A DNA stretch of 64,000 nucleotides from Anseranas semipalmata (taxonomy: Eukaryota > Chordata > Aves > Anseriformes > Anseranatidae): NCBI GenBank assembly GCA_013399115.1, contig VXAA01000915.1, positions 479,635 through 543,634 on the forward strand, in the 5' to 3' direction. This document shows positions 48,289 through 62,810 of the stretch, piece after piece (within the stretch, counting starts at the first letter, position 1; every line of letters begins with the position of its first letter). A program made the position numbers and the translations under genes. The notes below the pieces were generated by a model. It searched no databases. It was given only the letters and a program-made list of their open reading frames with translations, and was not told the DNA's origin.

Positions 48289-51200
48289 GACCAACGTATG
48301 CTCAGGCTGCCCTTTTCCTGGGTTCCCAGCCTGGGGTCTATGGCACAGAAATTACCTTTTGTAGCATGGATTTATCCCAGATCTTTGTAGATGCTCCTTT
48401 GGCAATCAGATCAAATGGCCATGTCCAAAGAAGCCTTCCTGAGATGCTCAGAATACTTCCATACAGGATGACAGATGAAATAAAGCATTTTTAATGTTTT
48501 ACGATGTACAGCTTTGTCTTTAGGGTTTGTATCTGGGTCCAATCAATGTAGTATCAAAGTATTAAAACAAGCATATGAGCATTAGCTCTCCATTTATTCT
48601 AACGGAACATTCGATTCCCTTCTTAGGTACAACTAGATGGGAGAGAGGTCAGCCACTGGAAAGAGAAAAGCTTCCTGGTTACAATAAAATACCACCAGCC
48701 AGCAAAAGCGAGATACGTGCACATCTCTGGTTCCCGTTTCCCTGGAGGCCAAGCCATGAGGCTCAGCTCCAGCTCTCTGCACACCTGCTCCGTTGCAGCC
48801 GCCAAGTAAATGAGAGTTGTTTCCCTCCTCGCAAGCAGTCAGTGAAAAGGCTGCTGTGTTGGCATCAGGCTGGGACTTTTCTTCAGTCAGTGCTTGCTGC
48901 TTTTCTATAAAATACTGTCACAGACTGTAAGTACAAAGCTTTGGAATTGTTAATATTAGTGGAGGTCTCATTTCCTGACTGACAAAAGTTTGTAATATAA
49001 TAACTTGTCTTTTATCAGTCCTTCATTTTTAAAGCAAATATAGTTAAATCATTGCATTCTGATTAAATTATATATTTATTTGTATATATAACTTATATAA
49101 CACATCTATATGTAAGCATATATTTACATGTGTACATACACACATAAAAACAAGGATTTTATCTGAGAGGTGCATTAGTGGAAGGCTACAAAGGGAGAAG
49201 GGCTTTTGACTTTATAGATAGCGATGTCTGTGCGAAAGAAAATATTTACCTATAGTACCTTTTTTTGGAGTTAAATGTTTCAATGTATTATGGGGAAGAG
49301 AACAAACAAACAAAACCCTTGTTGCTCCTAATCAAATTGTGTGTGGCAGTGGGCTGTGAGAGGTGAATGGGTTGAAGCTGTATATACTTATTAGAAAAAA
49401 GTGGGCTAGCGTACAAGTCCATGAAGAAAGATCTGTCCTTCAGCTACACTGCTAAAAAAAATAATAAATAATGTACATATAAATACAGCAGAAAGCATCA
49501 CTAACTTAGCAACAAAAGGCACAGAACAACCATGCCCCAACTGATTAATTAGCAAATAAGCCTCCCAAGAAACCCCATTCAAGGCTCAGCCTTAAAAACG
49601 TGGGACAAGAAAGCGCAAGGGAACCGCTCACGGAGTTAGCCTGCCAGTATAAATCTCACAAGCTTTCCTATCTTGAGTTCATCTGCGTGCTTTCGTTTGG
49701 TTGGGGTTTTTCACTTGCAAGCCAACCCCATCCCTCCCATGCCGCTGTTGGCTGAGCTGTGGGGTGGGGAGGGTTGCTCCGCAATGCGATGCCGATGCTG
49801 TGCCTTTGCCGGTGGCCACATCGGCAGCGCCTTTTGCATCGTGCCACTGCCTGTGCCTTTGCCCACGTAGCAGTGCTTCCCGAGTAAATGGGCTTGTGGC
49901 AGCAGAAGAGCAGCTCAGTTTTTCATCCCAGATGTTTCTGCAAAGGGACGATCCTGCAGAGCGCGGCTGTACACCTTCAGGGAGTGCCTGGCACCAGGAA
50001 GGCAATGGGATATCGGCAGCAGGAGGGAAATGGGCAGTTTCAGGGATGTAAAGAGTCATTCTGGGGACACGGTGCAGGCTAAGCACTGCCTTGTGTACTG
50101 GCGTTTCATTTACCTGTTTGGCTTGGGTTTTGCCAAGAGCACAGCTGAGTTTTTTCAACTCCTCCACAGTTTGGTGTCAACTGAACAAGTCGTTAGAAAC
50201 CACTGAAAATCAGACCTCTACGAAAGCAATGGTCCCGTGAAATGTGAGCTGCTGTACGGCACCTGACACGGGGGCTGAGCTGACACAGCACAAATCGGAG
50301 TGACTTTTAGCAATGCTCGTTTTTGACTTTGGAGCCGAGCCGGAGGGTGCTCCTGCGACCGGGCGATGCGCTGCCGGAGACAGACGTGGCAGCGCGGATT
50401 GCTGCGTGCCGGGCAGTGGGTCCCTGGTGTTGCCACCTCTTCCGTGGTTTGCTGGGAGCTGAGAGCTCAAGGAGCCTTTTCTGCAGCAATGCAATTCTCC
50501 AGACATTGTCATTTTGTGAAACTGCTGTCTGAGAACACACAAAACACATTGCATCTCACCGATGCCTGTCTCCTCCTTGAGCTCTCCGCCTTTGCTGCCA
50601 CTGCCACTTCTGAGCGAGGAGGGTGTAGTGCAGAAACTGGTGCTACAAAAGAGATTAAACCCAGATAGATTTAGAAGCGAGTGATAAATAAGCTCTTCAG
50701 GGCAAGGACTGCCTTTTCTCTTTGGTGTTCGTTCACTGCGTGGCATAGTGGAGGTTTTTCTACGCTTAGGACTTCTCGATACCACAGTACAAGTCATTGC
50801 CAATAAAATAATATGAATCAGAGCAGGTCAATACTAGGGCTGTTCAAGTGTTGGGTGATGTAATATCGCTGTATGAAATAGCAGCTTTCTGAGATTTGCA
50901 GTGCTCCAAACAGACGTGATGGGCTCGCTTCAGGAAACAGTGGGTGAAATCCTCTGGCTTTCTTGTTTGGGTCAGAGGAGGAATCACAGTGCTCTCCCCA
51001 GGCTCCAAAATCTCTTTCTCTCCCTCCAAATTACTCCTGGCTTCTCCATTTCTGCAGCTGATAAGGACGTACTATGAGGCAACCCCTGCAGCACTTTGTA
51101 TTTTGAAATGTGCTGCTCAGTGAAGCAAGACAGTCCCCCCCAATAAAAAAAAGAAAAAGAAAAAAAAAGGTCCAGGAATAAAATCTTAGTGCCAAAGCAG

Positions 51201-53897
51201 AAGTTTGCCAGGGAACAAATGCCCTTGGGTGGAGATTACTGATATTGTATTTGTTATATTAGGCAAGAGAGGTCAGACCATTCTTTAGAATGTTACAGTA
51301 AACAAGCTGGGTAGCTGAGCCCTTCAAAAGTTTCATTACTGATGAGTTTTAACGTTAAGAGCTTCTATCGTACAAATCTTGATCAAGGGAAAGATAAATG
51401 TGCTGTTTTTTAGCATTTCACTACAAACACGGTGTTTGTGCCAACTGACACAATGATTAAATATGATCCTCTCTTCTCAGAAATGAGGAGAACTGTAACC
51501 GCACCGAGCTCTCCGCCGCTGATACAAGATAAAAAGAGTCAAATCGTGTGTGGTTTCCTTCAGACCAAACTTGTGGCGCGGCATTTCGTGAATGATGTTG
51601 TCCAAAGTCAAAATAATCTGTTTCGCCCAAAGGTATTTCTACAAAGTATTGTAATATTTCTACAGAATAATAGAAAAGGTTTGTTCATCCTCAGCACCGT
51701 ACTCAGCCTTGGCTCTTTGTTAGTGCAAATAGAGGATAAACGCCCCAGTATGGGAATGGGAATTAGTGGCTGCCCAATTGCTTTCATTCTAACGATGGCT
51801 AAAAAGGCAATCCAGCTTTAAAACAAGCTAGGTTTTGTATTATTATTTTTTTAAATTAATACTCAGCATATTTTCCCAGCACCGTGCCCCAGCTGCTCTC
51901 CCTGCTCCTGTGTGCTTTTGTCCCGCTGCTGTTTCTGAGCGATGCCACCAATGGCCGCGGAGCCATGGGTTCAGCTCAGCTTTGTGCATTGTGATTGCTG
52001 CAGCAGCAGCCCCACCACCAAGCGCTGCTGAAGCCACGGTACTGGTTAGCGCAGAAAATCAAGAGCAGCTGTTTGTTTCTTTTCAAGAGTATCAGAAAAA
52101 CAAGAAGATGGTCCCCTCCCAGTGTGGGCCAAAGGCTTCTTCAGCCTTTTCGCTTTCAACCACACCAATAGCAATAATTGTTCTCTGCCTTTCTCTAAGG
52201 AGCTTTTCCAATTTATTGCACTGATGCTCTGCAGGCCCCTGGGAATTAGCTGTGAGTGGCCTTCCCTTGTTGTAGACCAAGATAAAGGCAGTGATGGAGC
52301 CACCCCCCCAAAAAAGAGGTGGAGAATTGCAGCCCCAGACACCTTACCACACTGAGGTGCTTCAAACGTTGTGCTTTGCAGCCTTGCAAAGCCCTGCAGA
52401 AGGCTTGGTTTGCTAAATCTAAATAGGATGCCTCGCCCTTCTTGTGAGTAAAGCACAGCCGGGGCTCGTACTCGCGCTTCCTTCGTAGAAAGCCCTGACA
52501 CCGCACTGGCACCCCTGGTTAACAGCAACTGCTTTCGTCAGGCTCCACCAAAATGCTGACCCTTGCTTGGCACAGCTTGGTCGTGCCCTGTTCCCCAGGC
52601 TCCAGCAGATTTGCCCTGAGTCCTTCAAGCTCTGCTGTTTAGGACTGTGTGTGGTGCAGCACCCTGCTCTGCAGATAACCTCTTCTGCAGCGCCTGGCAG
52701 GCTTGGAGAGCAGCTCTCGCATCACTGGGGTGAGGTCATGGAGGAAACTTGTTGTGACCGACACCTGCTAATTCCTCATGTGCCCCGAGATGGCCCCACA
52801 TTCACAATATGGTCTTGAAACCTTTCTTCTGCTGAAGGAGCATTTTAATGGCTCTGAATTGGAGGCTGTCATCACATGGCTGATGGGATCCTGCATAGGG
52901 CACGATTAAATGTTAGACCATAAAAAGACATGCTGAGAGCCTCCCTCCAGAAACGCACTGTGGATGCAGGGAAAAGCAGCTGTAATATTTATATTCTCCC
53001 ACACTTTGTGGGTGTGGGGAGAGGACATGGTCAGGAGCCAGGAGACATGAGGCCAGGATCCCCCATGCAAGCACAAAGCCAACAGCTTCTGACCCATATG
53101 GCAAAGGACAGGGTAACTGATGTCCTGGAGGGGGAAAGGGGACAATACCTGGCACTCAGTCCAAAAAAGAGGCAGCATTTCCAGCAGTGGTGTGTGTATC
53201 TGTATGGAGTCGGGGGAAACAGCCCATTTTTGGTACCAGCTGCAGGATGGGGCATCTCCCGGGCCACCGTGCCTTCCCACGCTACCGGCTCCCCCTGTGC
53301 CCTCACATGGCCTCTGCTCTCACCCGGGATTCGTGCAGGAAACGTGGGTGAGAAGTTCCCCGAGAGCAGACACGCTCCTGCTGCGGGCTGCCCACGGAGG
53401 CACCCGGCACCAGCCTCCTGCAGCACATTGACTCAGCGCGGTGCCCCGCTCTCAGCCGGGGATGTCCCATGGCACCTGCAGGAAATTTAAGCTGAGTGTG
53501 GAGGTGTGCGGCTTGTTGCGAGGGCAGGAGCTTTGATGAGCTCAGCAGGGGAAAAAACTTCTAGGAAGGATTACTCTGAAGTTTTGGAGGCAAGGGACTG
53601 GTACGGTTGTTTATAGCATCCCCTTTAATATACCACGCTGCTCAGAGTCCCCTTCATGCATGTGTGCATGAGCTGCAGCAGCAGCTCTAGGGCTGCATCT
53701 TTTGGAGGAGCCGCCCCATCGTGCAAGGAGCTCTGAGCTCTCCCCTGCATCAGCTCTTCCAGCAGCAAACACGTGCACACAAACACACACAGTCCATGCT
53801 GGAAGCAAACTCTTCTTTTCTAACTTGACTTTGCCTAGCTGTACCTTCCAACCATTGCAGCTGTTGTTTCTTTTCTCCACTGAATTCATGTTCCTAC

Positions 53898-53940
53898 CCC
53901 CCCCCCAAAAAAAAAAAATTTGATTAAAAAAAAAAAAAAT
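53898..53940. repeat. Homopolymer junction C9/A-rich
   Basis: A run of Cs, then As, a short TTTGATT and a second A-run. Low complexity and prone to length error. Confidence 0.8.
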
Positions 53941-55177
53941 CGCTTCATTAATCTAAACCCCTCTGGCTGTGCTGTCACGAAATACTGCTTGGAAAAAAGA
54001 AAGCTGCTTCAACACTGCTGCCTCAGAGAGCGCAGTTACTCAAACGCTTAAATCAGGAAGACCAAAATGTTCCCTCCTTTCCCGCCACCTCCACCAGCAT
54101 GTTGCAAGAGTGAGCAAGACAGGAAAAAAAAAAGCTCTTACAATGTTCCATCTAAGCGGTGTGTCAGTCCCTCAGAAATAACTCCTGTTGTCATCAGCCC
54201 TTGATATTCTTGGTATTTGACATAACACACGGAGATAAGTATGGGGACATAATTTTACACAGCAATCCAGAGCCATTCGAGTGCTGCAGCTCCCTGGCTC
54301 CTGCAGCACGGCTATAGCTTTGCCCAGAGATGTCAGGATGTTTTGGGACAGCGCTGCCCGGGCAGGTGCAGCACGGACCGGCATTGGCAAGGGATGCTGC
54401 TTTGTGCCAAATGCAGCTCGTGTGACCAAGTGCTGAAGCAAGGCTGCAAGCTGCTGAGGTTTTTCTTTTGTGTTAATGAATAAAAAGAAAAACAAAATCC
54501 TGACTTTCCTCAGGGTAGAAGTCGGTCTTATCAATAACAGAATGATTCCTTCATCCATCTGTACCAAATAATTTACTATATAGAAATAACAACTGCTTCT
54601 GAACTGAAGAAAGATTTAAGACAATTTTAGCAAGTGCGAAGTTAGAGAATCTCACTTCGGGAACTCAAAAGAAGCAGCCATGGATTATTGAAGTAAGGGT
54701 CAAACTGTTTACTCTGAAGGATTAAAATGAACCTCCCGGTATTAGAATTTTTCATGATACACTTCTTAGGACAAATTTTGGGCTATCATTGCACTGGGGT
54801 TTTGTTGTTGTCGTTCCTCCTTTTCAGTAGTTACAGTTACTTCGGATCAAAACAGTGACGGCAGCTATGGAAAAAAACACTACAGCTTTATCAAATGGCC
54901 CAAATGAGGTTTGCTATAATCAGAGTGGTGTAATTCTGTACAGAATATTAATTGCAATATTGGCCACCTTCCAGCTCAGCTCTTCACAGCTCCATTTAAA
55001 TGCTATTTACTCTGATCTAATACCAGTTAGAGATGTTACTGGACTTTGTTGCCATTAACTGCATGAGGCAGAAGGGCTGTTCCTTTCAACACATAGATCA
55101 TTCAGCACAACGAATGCTTCTTATTTCAGAGCCCAAATATAACATTTTATCATCCAGTGAAATCTGAAATTTGCCTG

Positions 55178-55210
55178 GATAGAGCTCAATCCTGCACCAT
55201 AGAAGTCTGC
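55178..55210 (+). mobile_element. Possible ancient amniote repeat fragment
   Basis: AGAGCTCAATCCTGCACCAT then AGAAGTC resembles the recurrent phrase 'gagctcaatcctgcacccattgaagtcaatgg' of old reptile/bird repeats. Very short, so weak. Confidence 0.25.
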
Positions 55211-58200
55211 GAGCATTTAATGAAAGCTAAACAAGGCCTCCATTTATATGATTTATGGATTTGCTGTTTATTTGCTAAAGGCTTCTTTACAAGACTTATA
55301 TCACCATGTTAATTTCTTTAAGTATGCCCATCTGCACTCAAATAGTAAAAATATACACATAAACTGTAATGAAATACCACCCTGAACCGTGCAGGGCAAG
55401 AAAAATCATTCATGCTGCAACTATAGCAACTACTAAAATAGCAAAGCGCACTGATTTCTCACATGAACCTGTTCCTAATGTCCAAGAGACACTGTGTGCT
55501 GTGTGCTTTATATACCAGCTCCCAAAATATCCGAGTCCTGATAGGATGAGAAAATACTGTCATGTTCTTGCGCCAGGCCAATTACAAAGCTGTAGTTCCT
55601 GTGCTGGTAAAGATGTTTCCTGTTGATAACACAAAAGGACAACATAGCACTTAGTTACTAATGTTATCTGGGACCCTTGTGACCTCTCGGAAACTTTAAC
55701 AATTGTAGAGTTCACAACATGTAGAAGCGCTCTGTCTTGTGCTTTTGTTTTAATAAATAAGCAAGAAGGAAAATAAACACTCGTTCTGCAGCCATGCACT
55801 TGCTATTGGTCAGGGATTAATTAGAGGTGGCTGGAACGCAGAGGAGAGCTCAGTTCTATTAGCAAAGTGTTCCTACCTCTGACATGGGGCAGTGCTTCAC
55901 TAAGTCCTTTTCTAAACAAATATGGTGAGAAGGAGGAGTTCTACATTCTAATATTTTCTTTTGTCAATTTTAAATATACTCCTCTTCAACTTTAAAAATT
56001 TTTTTTTTGTTTGAAGATTAAAAAGCAGATTTCACTTGTTTATAACATTGGCATTTCCAAACAGACCTCATTCATAGCTTCCCCCACCCCACACTTCTTT
56101 ACAACTTTTACACTGAAGTCTCTTCAAATTCCTCCTGTCTGTTCAGTTTTGTTACAGCTCCTTGGCTAGTCCACTGGCTCAATGCCGCAGTCACAGCTAC
56201 GGAGCCTGGGACACAGCACTCTGGGACCTTTAAGGAAGAACTTCTAGAAAACATGAAACTGCGGCTGGTTTTGGGTATTATATTACCCCTTAACTGTCTG
56301 TTTCTAATGCATGGTCGAGATCTTCTACCCGATACTAAACACCCAGCCGGTATTTGTCAGTCCACTCACAAAGCCCTACAAGTGCCCCTGGGCGCATGCA
56401 AGCCCTCTCAAATCTCCATACAACAAGAAGCCCAGTGCCTCTGCTCGCTCCTGGACTTTGTGGTATTCTCAAACCCCTCCTTCCCCGCTGGTGCAGGAGC
56501 ACACGTACACTCAGCAGAATGTGGGTAGGAACCAGCAGCTTCCACAAGCTCTTTAACCAAGGCAGAAAGTGGAAGAACCCCTAGTGACATTTATCCTCTC
56601 TGATTCATAGCATAGACTTGACACCTTGTTTCACAACAGTGCAATCCGAAGCCAACTGGTTAGGAGTTCCTCCGCAGTCTTCCTTCTTATCCAACTGGCT
56701 CTAACAGGTACATCAGATTCGTAACCCAATACTTTGAAGATTCACAAATAACTCATTTATGGATTTAGCCTAAGTCTGCCTGATTTGCCTAGATATACTC
56801 TTGTCCTTCAAAAATCCATGGTGCAACAACCATGCTGCTTGAGATGGTTTAGGAAAGTCTCATATGAGGTATAGCTGAATACATGAGGTATAACAGAGTA
56901 TATCTTCTGTCTTCATGAAGGACATTATATCCTTATGAAGGAAAGATTTTTTTTTAACTTAATAGACAGTCACTTTTAAAGACTTGTAATTGAATATTTG
57001 GGCTTTAGTTCTGTGCTAAGGGCAAGTCCTTTAAGTGTTGCTTCAAACACCCCATCCTCTGTTAACCCATAGCTGCTCAACTGGAAGAGCAGAGGTAAAG
57101 CCAGTCAGCGTTTTTCCTTGCTCAGTTATTATTTCTGCTGGAAAGAGGCAGAACTTCTTGCGATTGTTTCCTTTGAGCAGTGCTTATTCACAGCAAGTCA
57201 CAGTGGGAGAGGGTGGGAGGCAGAGTTCATTCATTTTTGTAGCATAACATAGAACAGATTGTGTTTGGATTTCACTAGATATTTGTTGTTTTACGTTTCT
57301 CTGCTTTATATTGGAGAAGGGCCTGCAACAAAACTTTGATCCAAGGTACAAATCCACAGCCAAGATTTGAAGTAAGCCTGCAAAACTTTCTCCAGAACAG
57401 GCCATAGCCCAGCACGCTGACTTTGGGAGCGCCTTGCTCTTCACGTTGCTGACCATTTGGTTCAGGCCTGTTTCTGCTTATCTGACCATCAGCCTGCAAA
57501 CGAACTTAGAGGCTTCTGCCATCCACGTCTTAGTCCGTAGTATTTTCAGAACAATAAGCCAGTAATTCCACCGTCAGGACAATGAAGTTGCATCAGTGCA
57601 ATGCTGCCAACTGCCAAGGAAGTCAACAAGACCAGAACAAGCATAAAGAAATGCTGGCAGCTTGAAGGGGGAAGAGTGCATGACAGAGGAGGAAGGAGAG
57701 AGAGGTCATAAGGCTAAGCCGTGCATCATTTCTGATATTAAGCACCACGTTATCCAAATCCTCTAGTTCAACCAGTCTGCCAACAACTACAGAGTGGTAG
57801 AAGAGCTGAAGTGGGAAAAGTGGTTATAATCTTCCTGTGCAACGCCATTGACTTTGCAGGGCTTTTGAAGATTTCAATTTCAGATAGCTTTTTGCACCAA
57901 GTTCCTGGGAACATAGCCCAGAACACGTCCTAATAAAAACAAGAATCCTTCATTTTTAGGAGAACAAACACAGAAACTAGCTACAAGTCCTATCTTTAAA
58001 AACACATTACGGTGTTCTGTTTAGGAACTGGTGTGCAAGGAACACAGGAGAATGTGCTGCTGCCCAGAGGAACGGTCGTGTTGCAAAGCTTATGAGGGGA
58101 AGAGCCCACACCCAGAGCTGGCCACGAGCCGTGCACAGACCCTGTGCAGCCAAAGCCAAAGAGATCAAAGAGTTACAGCCCAGCTCGCCAGCCCCAGGAA

Positions 58201-59621
58201 GGCAGGAAATACATCAGTACCCGAAGTCTTTAACTAATGCACTAATAACAAAGCGAAATAACTCCAGAAGGGAACCTCCTGGATTTCACTACAAGAGATG
58301 TGACTAACGCAGACCCTGTGCCTTCATAAGCACTGAGTCAAGACATGTCCTAACTACAAGAGAAACAAGTTTTATCTGTGCGTAGGGAGAGCATGACTCG
58401 TGCTAACAGCCTGGATTACACAAAATTCATTGGAAAAAGGCTTACAATCGTTTGTGATTTCAGTACAACTCCTCCTGTAGCATAAACAACACTGCTGTAT
58501 AATTAATTACCATAGCAATTAAGATAATTCATATTGCCCCTTAATGTTGCTCTCTCATGCTAGCTAGCTTCTGCAAGGCCATCAACCCTCGCAGTGCCAG
58601 GGCTGCTGCAACTACAAACAGCAGTGGGTGTCAACCGCAGAGGGAAAAAAAAACACTGAACGAATTGCAACATGCTGCATTTGGCACATGATAAAGACAG
58701 ATGTGCCAAGGTTTAGCCCATTTCTTGTCACAGAATATAAAGTCAGAGATAAACAGGTGCAATCTCTTAGGCTGAGACAAATCCACTATGGATAAAGCCT
58801 CATTGTCTCTCTTTACGTGTAAGAATGTTTTGTTGACAAAGCCAGCTCAGATAAGAGTTGGGAAGCACATATAAGCAGTCCAACAGTACACAGGCATAAA
58901 GGGATGGCAATAAGGAAGGAAGAGTAGCAACATGCAAGAGAAAAACAATGAAAGAACCACCCCAACTGGAATATCGAGGGGGAATGAGCCTTTTCCAATG
59001 CACCCATTCTATTTGTTTTGGAGGTGGGTTCTGGTTTCTTTCATTAAGACAAAAAGCAGTTTTCCCTAGTGGTAACCAAGTGAAAAAAAGATACTCCTTG
59101 TAAGTTGTATCAAGAAGGAGCTTTCAGACCACCCGCCGAGCCTCGATTCTGTGACCGGTTTGGAGGTGGCAGCCTCGCACCAACACAGTCTTGTTCAACT
59201 AGCTGCGTTTGTGCAGCAGCAACATCTTTAGGTCCAATAACGCTGCCATACAACTCCACGCAGCTGCTGCTGTAGCAGCGCAGAGTGGCTTATCCATTCC
59301 CTTTGTGCTGATGCCCTCTACTCTGTGAAGCAGCATTATCATTATCAGGCACATGAGAACAACAGAAGGGAATAAGAATGTTAAGAGAAAATTGTCAAAC
59401 GAAATTGAAGTTATTGAACTTCCAAAAAGAGAAAACAAACAACCCCCCACCATACTGCATAAGCCTAAGAAATTTTATTTTTTTTTTAAATGAACCAAGA
59501 GGCAATAAAATAGCTGTACCTTCCAAACCAAAATGTACAGAAGTACACGCTGTTTCAGTGTGTGTCTATTTCTGACAGTTAATGGGAAATGATGTCCTTA
59601 GAATATGCAGTATGCTCAGAA

Positions 59622-59634
59622 TGCCATCTACTGG
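59622..59634 (-). promoter_or_regulatory. CTCF core motif, reverse orientation
   Basis: On the minus strand the bases read CCAGTAGATGGCA, matching CCASYAGRKGGCR at every position. It lies downstream of AP1M1 and faces the forward site at 1222-1235. Occupancy is inferred. Confidence 0.55.
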
Positions 59635-60689
59635 CAGAACTGGCCATGGAGAGGGAGGAGAAAAATTCAAAAGAAACAACACAACAAACCACCAAACCAT
59701 AGCAGGTTGCAGCAATCTTCCATTCTAGGAAAGCCAAGACATCAGATACATGTATATGCTGCTACAGGAAGCAAAACTACCTATTTAATCCAATGGGGAA
59801 GTGCCGCTGACATACCTTGATGCACAGCTAAATAATTATTTATCAATTAAATAATGGTTAGATGAGGTTGCAGTNTCTTGAAATATTCTGAGCCAGCCTG
59901 TGTTAAGCACAGAGCAGGGAAAACACAATTAAGCTTGCTGAGAAAGAAATAACCTACTTCACAGTGTATTACAAAACCAAGACTGCGGAGGACATTTAAA
60001 CATTGCTGGCCTAATATTAGGAACAGACGTGTTTTCAGAGCCACTGAAGAAATTCAGCCATTCAATGTTTCAAATTCCAGGTAACACAGCTACGAAACCA
60101 CACTGAGTTGAAAATACAGACCAGATACCTTACTGCTTATTTGAATTATGCAAATTGTCTTTACACAGTATTTTATATCAGGCAGTTATGTGTAACGTTG
60201 GCAGACCATCAAATTTACATTTCCCCACATTAGGCAGAGAGCAGAAGCCACCAAGATAAAGTTTCGCAGTTGCTCTAAGAACAAAACTTACAAATGAAAG
60301 TTACTCCTTGAACAAAAACTCGTGTTAGAATAATATCACATCTCTATTTCTGTATTTATGCCTATGTAAGTATGCTGGGACCCTACATCTCAATAATGAA
60401 TGAATTAGGAGGATTTTTTTTTTTTTTTTGCTTTCTGAAATACTAGGTGCTCATGAACACTAGTTTTATGGTGTATAAATTTTGCACAGAATAACAGCAC
60501 AGAAAAGTTTTTTTTTCCAGTATCTAGTAAACAAATCAGGAACAAGAATAGTTTCAGCTTTTATGAAGCTCAGTTCCACTTATCTGGGCCTCATATTAGA
60601 ATAACTGAAGGTACGCTAGGACTACAGGCTACATCTTGATGTAGATCAAAGCTAAAAAAAAAAAAAAAAAAAAAAGAGATGCAATTGAT

Positions 60690-62810
60690 TCAAAGAGGAC
60701 TTTTGCTCTTTATTACTTGTGGACAAGGAGGACTGATGCCCCATCAAAGCAGACTCAAATTGCTACAAAGTATAAGAAAAACACTGTTCTGGTCTGCAAG
60801 ACATAACCTTCAACAGGAAAACAAAGAAAGCTTTTAACAGTCACATTTCACAGGCAAATAATTAACAGTTTGAAGAATAGAGTCAACAGGTAAAGTGATT
60901 TGTCAACCAGTTACAGTTTTAATATAAAATGTTTAGTCCAGTCATAAGCTTAATTGTTCAAACAAAAGTGAGTAGTAGAACCAAAATCTTGAACAAGGGA
61001 TGATTTAATTGTTTCAGCATCAAGCTTGTTGAGTGACAAAACACAGTAATCTTACTCCAGAAAATACATGTCCACACCTATCTTTGCCTAACCAACTAAC
61101 TGTCTTGTTACTGCCTAGATACCTTCGGATGTCAGTCTCTTCTGAGACTGATCTTTCTATAACATTACAGCAGCTGCATTTCAGGGGAATTTAGTTTTTT
61201 CTTTTTTAAACTAATGATATAAACTGTATATATAAATAGATATATAGTCTACAAGGATTTAGTGGGGACAATGACTGAAACAGCTTTTCAACCTTGTGGG
61301 AGAGTCAAGAACTGTCAAGAAAGCAGTGTGGAGAACCTTGCACATGGTGTTTTACATCATGTTCATGGAAATATATTTAGCTTTTGATAGTTTAAATTTA
61401 GTATCTATCTAGAGTACTAAATTCAAACCAAACCACTATAAAAATTGCTTAAAGAAAATACTGATAGCTGTTAACATTTTTCTGAAATCAAAATAACTAT
61501 GTACACCCATGCCAATCTTAGCTTCTCAGAAAAATGAAACAGCATGTAAAAAAAAAATAATACCTTTAAGTATAACATTCTCAACTGTTGTCCATTCTGC
61601 CAGGAAGTTATAGTAGTAGTTGCTCACAAATGGAGACTGAGAAAGAAAGCATTCCTCTTAGGGCAAATAAAGTTAAGCAATTCTAGCAAGCTATAGCAAA
61701 AAGGGAAGTATTTGCCCTAAATAAACAAAGAGGCAAGCCTGAAGAAGAATGGTAACAGTATTTCCATCAGCCTCTCCATAAACAATCAATTGTCAAGAAT
61801 AGGCTGGAGTATATCATTAGCTGGGGGAGGGGAAAGGGAATAATAATTAATATTAAAAAACAACCTTCCTACCAGATTTCATCACCTGCAAAATTGCTTT
61901 AGTCCCTCACCCCCGCCCTTTTTTTTTTTTTTTTTTTTTAATTTAAGGTCTCGCACTTTACCGTTTTGAATTTGATTAGGAATAAAGTAAAGGAAATACT
62001 AGTTAATTGGCATAGGGTTTTCATACCCGAGGGGTATCACAGGGCTGAAACTCTTCAGTGTGCATCTCAACTAACATCAACTAGCAATCATCATGCTTCC
62101 ACAGAGATGTTCCTATGGGCATTTTCCACCATCTCTTGTTCTCAGAGAACTTGGCCTTCTACACACCTACTATTTGTGTACAAACCCACAACTTGAAGTT
62201 GTTCTGTCAGATGAATTAGTTTGAAACCATGCAAAAAAAGCAAATAGTATTTATGGACTCCTGATAGTTTTAACTCATATTTCATAAAATTTTATAAGTT
62301 AACAGAGCTCTGAATGAGTTAAGGCACCCATATGCCCAGAAAAAAAAATAAATACCTCGGGCTAAATACAACTAACTGTTCAGCAGTCATGTAATTGCAC
62401 AATTGTCTCCCCAGTTTGTAGGATAACACTACTAATGTCTTTAAAGATCCTAACATATGAATACTAGAAACTTTGTGAATATAATGGACATGGAATTGAC
62501 AAGACATTCTCAAGGTTCATTCTGTATTCCTGGCTCCTCAAGGTAATGGCTACTCCTAATGTAATTAGCATTTAGCAGCAAGATCAGCATGTTCTAAGAA
62601 TGAAATAAATATTCACACAATCAATACTAATGGTTCAAATGCTCAAACACGTTATTGAAAACAGTAAATTTCCAATCTTTCTCCTGCCCAATCCAAGTTT
62701 GCAGAGACAAGACCCTTGGCAACAACATTCACAGCTCTCAGTACCACAGAAACTTCTGCAAACAAATTCTAGGTCTGAAGTTTTGTCATCTGTGGTGCTT
62801 GCAAGGTATT
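60690..62810 (-). other. AP1M1: AP1M1 3'UTR (probable extent)
   Basis: Sequence after the AP1M1 stop, without coding potential. The best polyadenylation signal is AATAAA on the minus strand at 60709-60714, with a T-rich stretch beyond it (the A-run at 60654-60675 on plus). That gives about 2.1 kb of 3'UTR. An earlier ATTAAA near 61938 is an alternative. The end is therefore uncertain. Confidence 0.4.
60709..60714 (-). terminator. AP1M1: Candidate AP1M1 polyadenylation signal
   Basis: AATAAA on the minus strand, followed after about 35 bases by a T-run that could serve as the downstream element. Confidence 0.4.

Larger units (their letters stand above)
48289..60689. other. Intergenic region next to AP1M1
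   Basis: No supported gene. AT-rich microsatellite-like DNA lies at 49060-49145 and several GC-richer stretches lie between 49.7 and 53.5 kb. A C/A homopolymer junction is at 53898-53940, an old repeat phrase at 55178-55210, one ambiguous base at 59875 and a CTCF-like core at 59622. The many 100-197 codon frames at 49.7-53.5 kb overlap on both strands and look like the by-product of GC-rich sequence. Confidence 0.6.

Noticed and set aside
50210..50803. A 197-codon minus-strand frame, with others on both strands at 49.7-53.5 kb
   Set aside because: Multiple overlapping frames on both strands, no family resemblance, no splice or promoter context. Consistent with chance in GC-richer DNA.
51432..51821. 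A 129-codon plus-strand frame with a hydrophobic stretch
   Set aside because: It begins in ordinary intergenic DNA with no supporting exon structure and no recognised family. Coding-potential analysis across birds would be needed to revive it.
57184..57499. Overlapping minus-strand frames of 74-90 codons that looked vaguely repeat-like
   Set aside because: I could not tie the translation to any transposon family, and there are no terminal repeats or target duplications.
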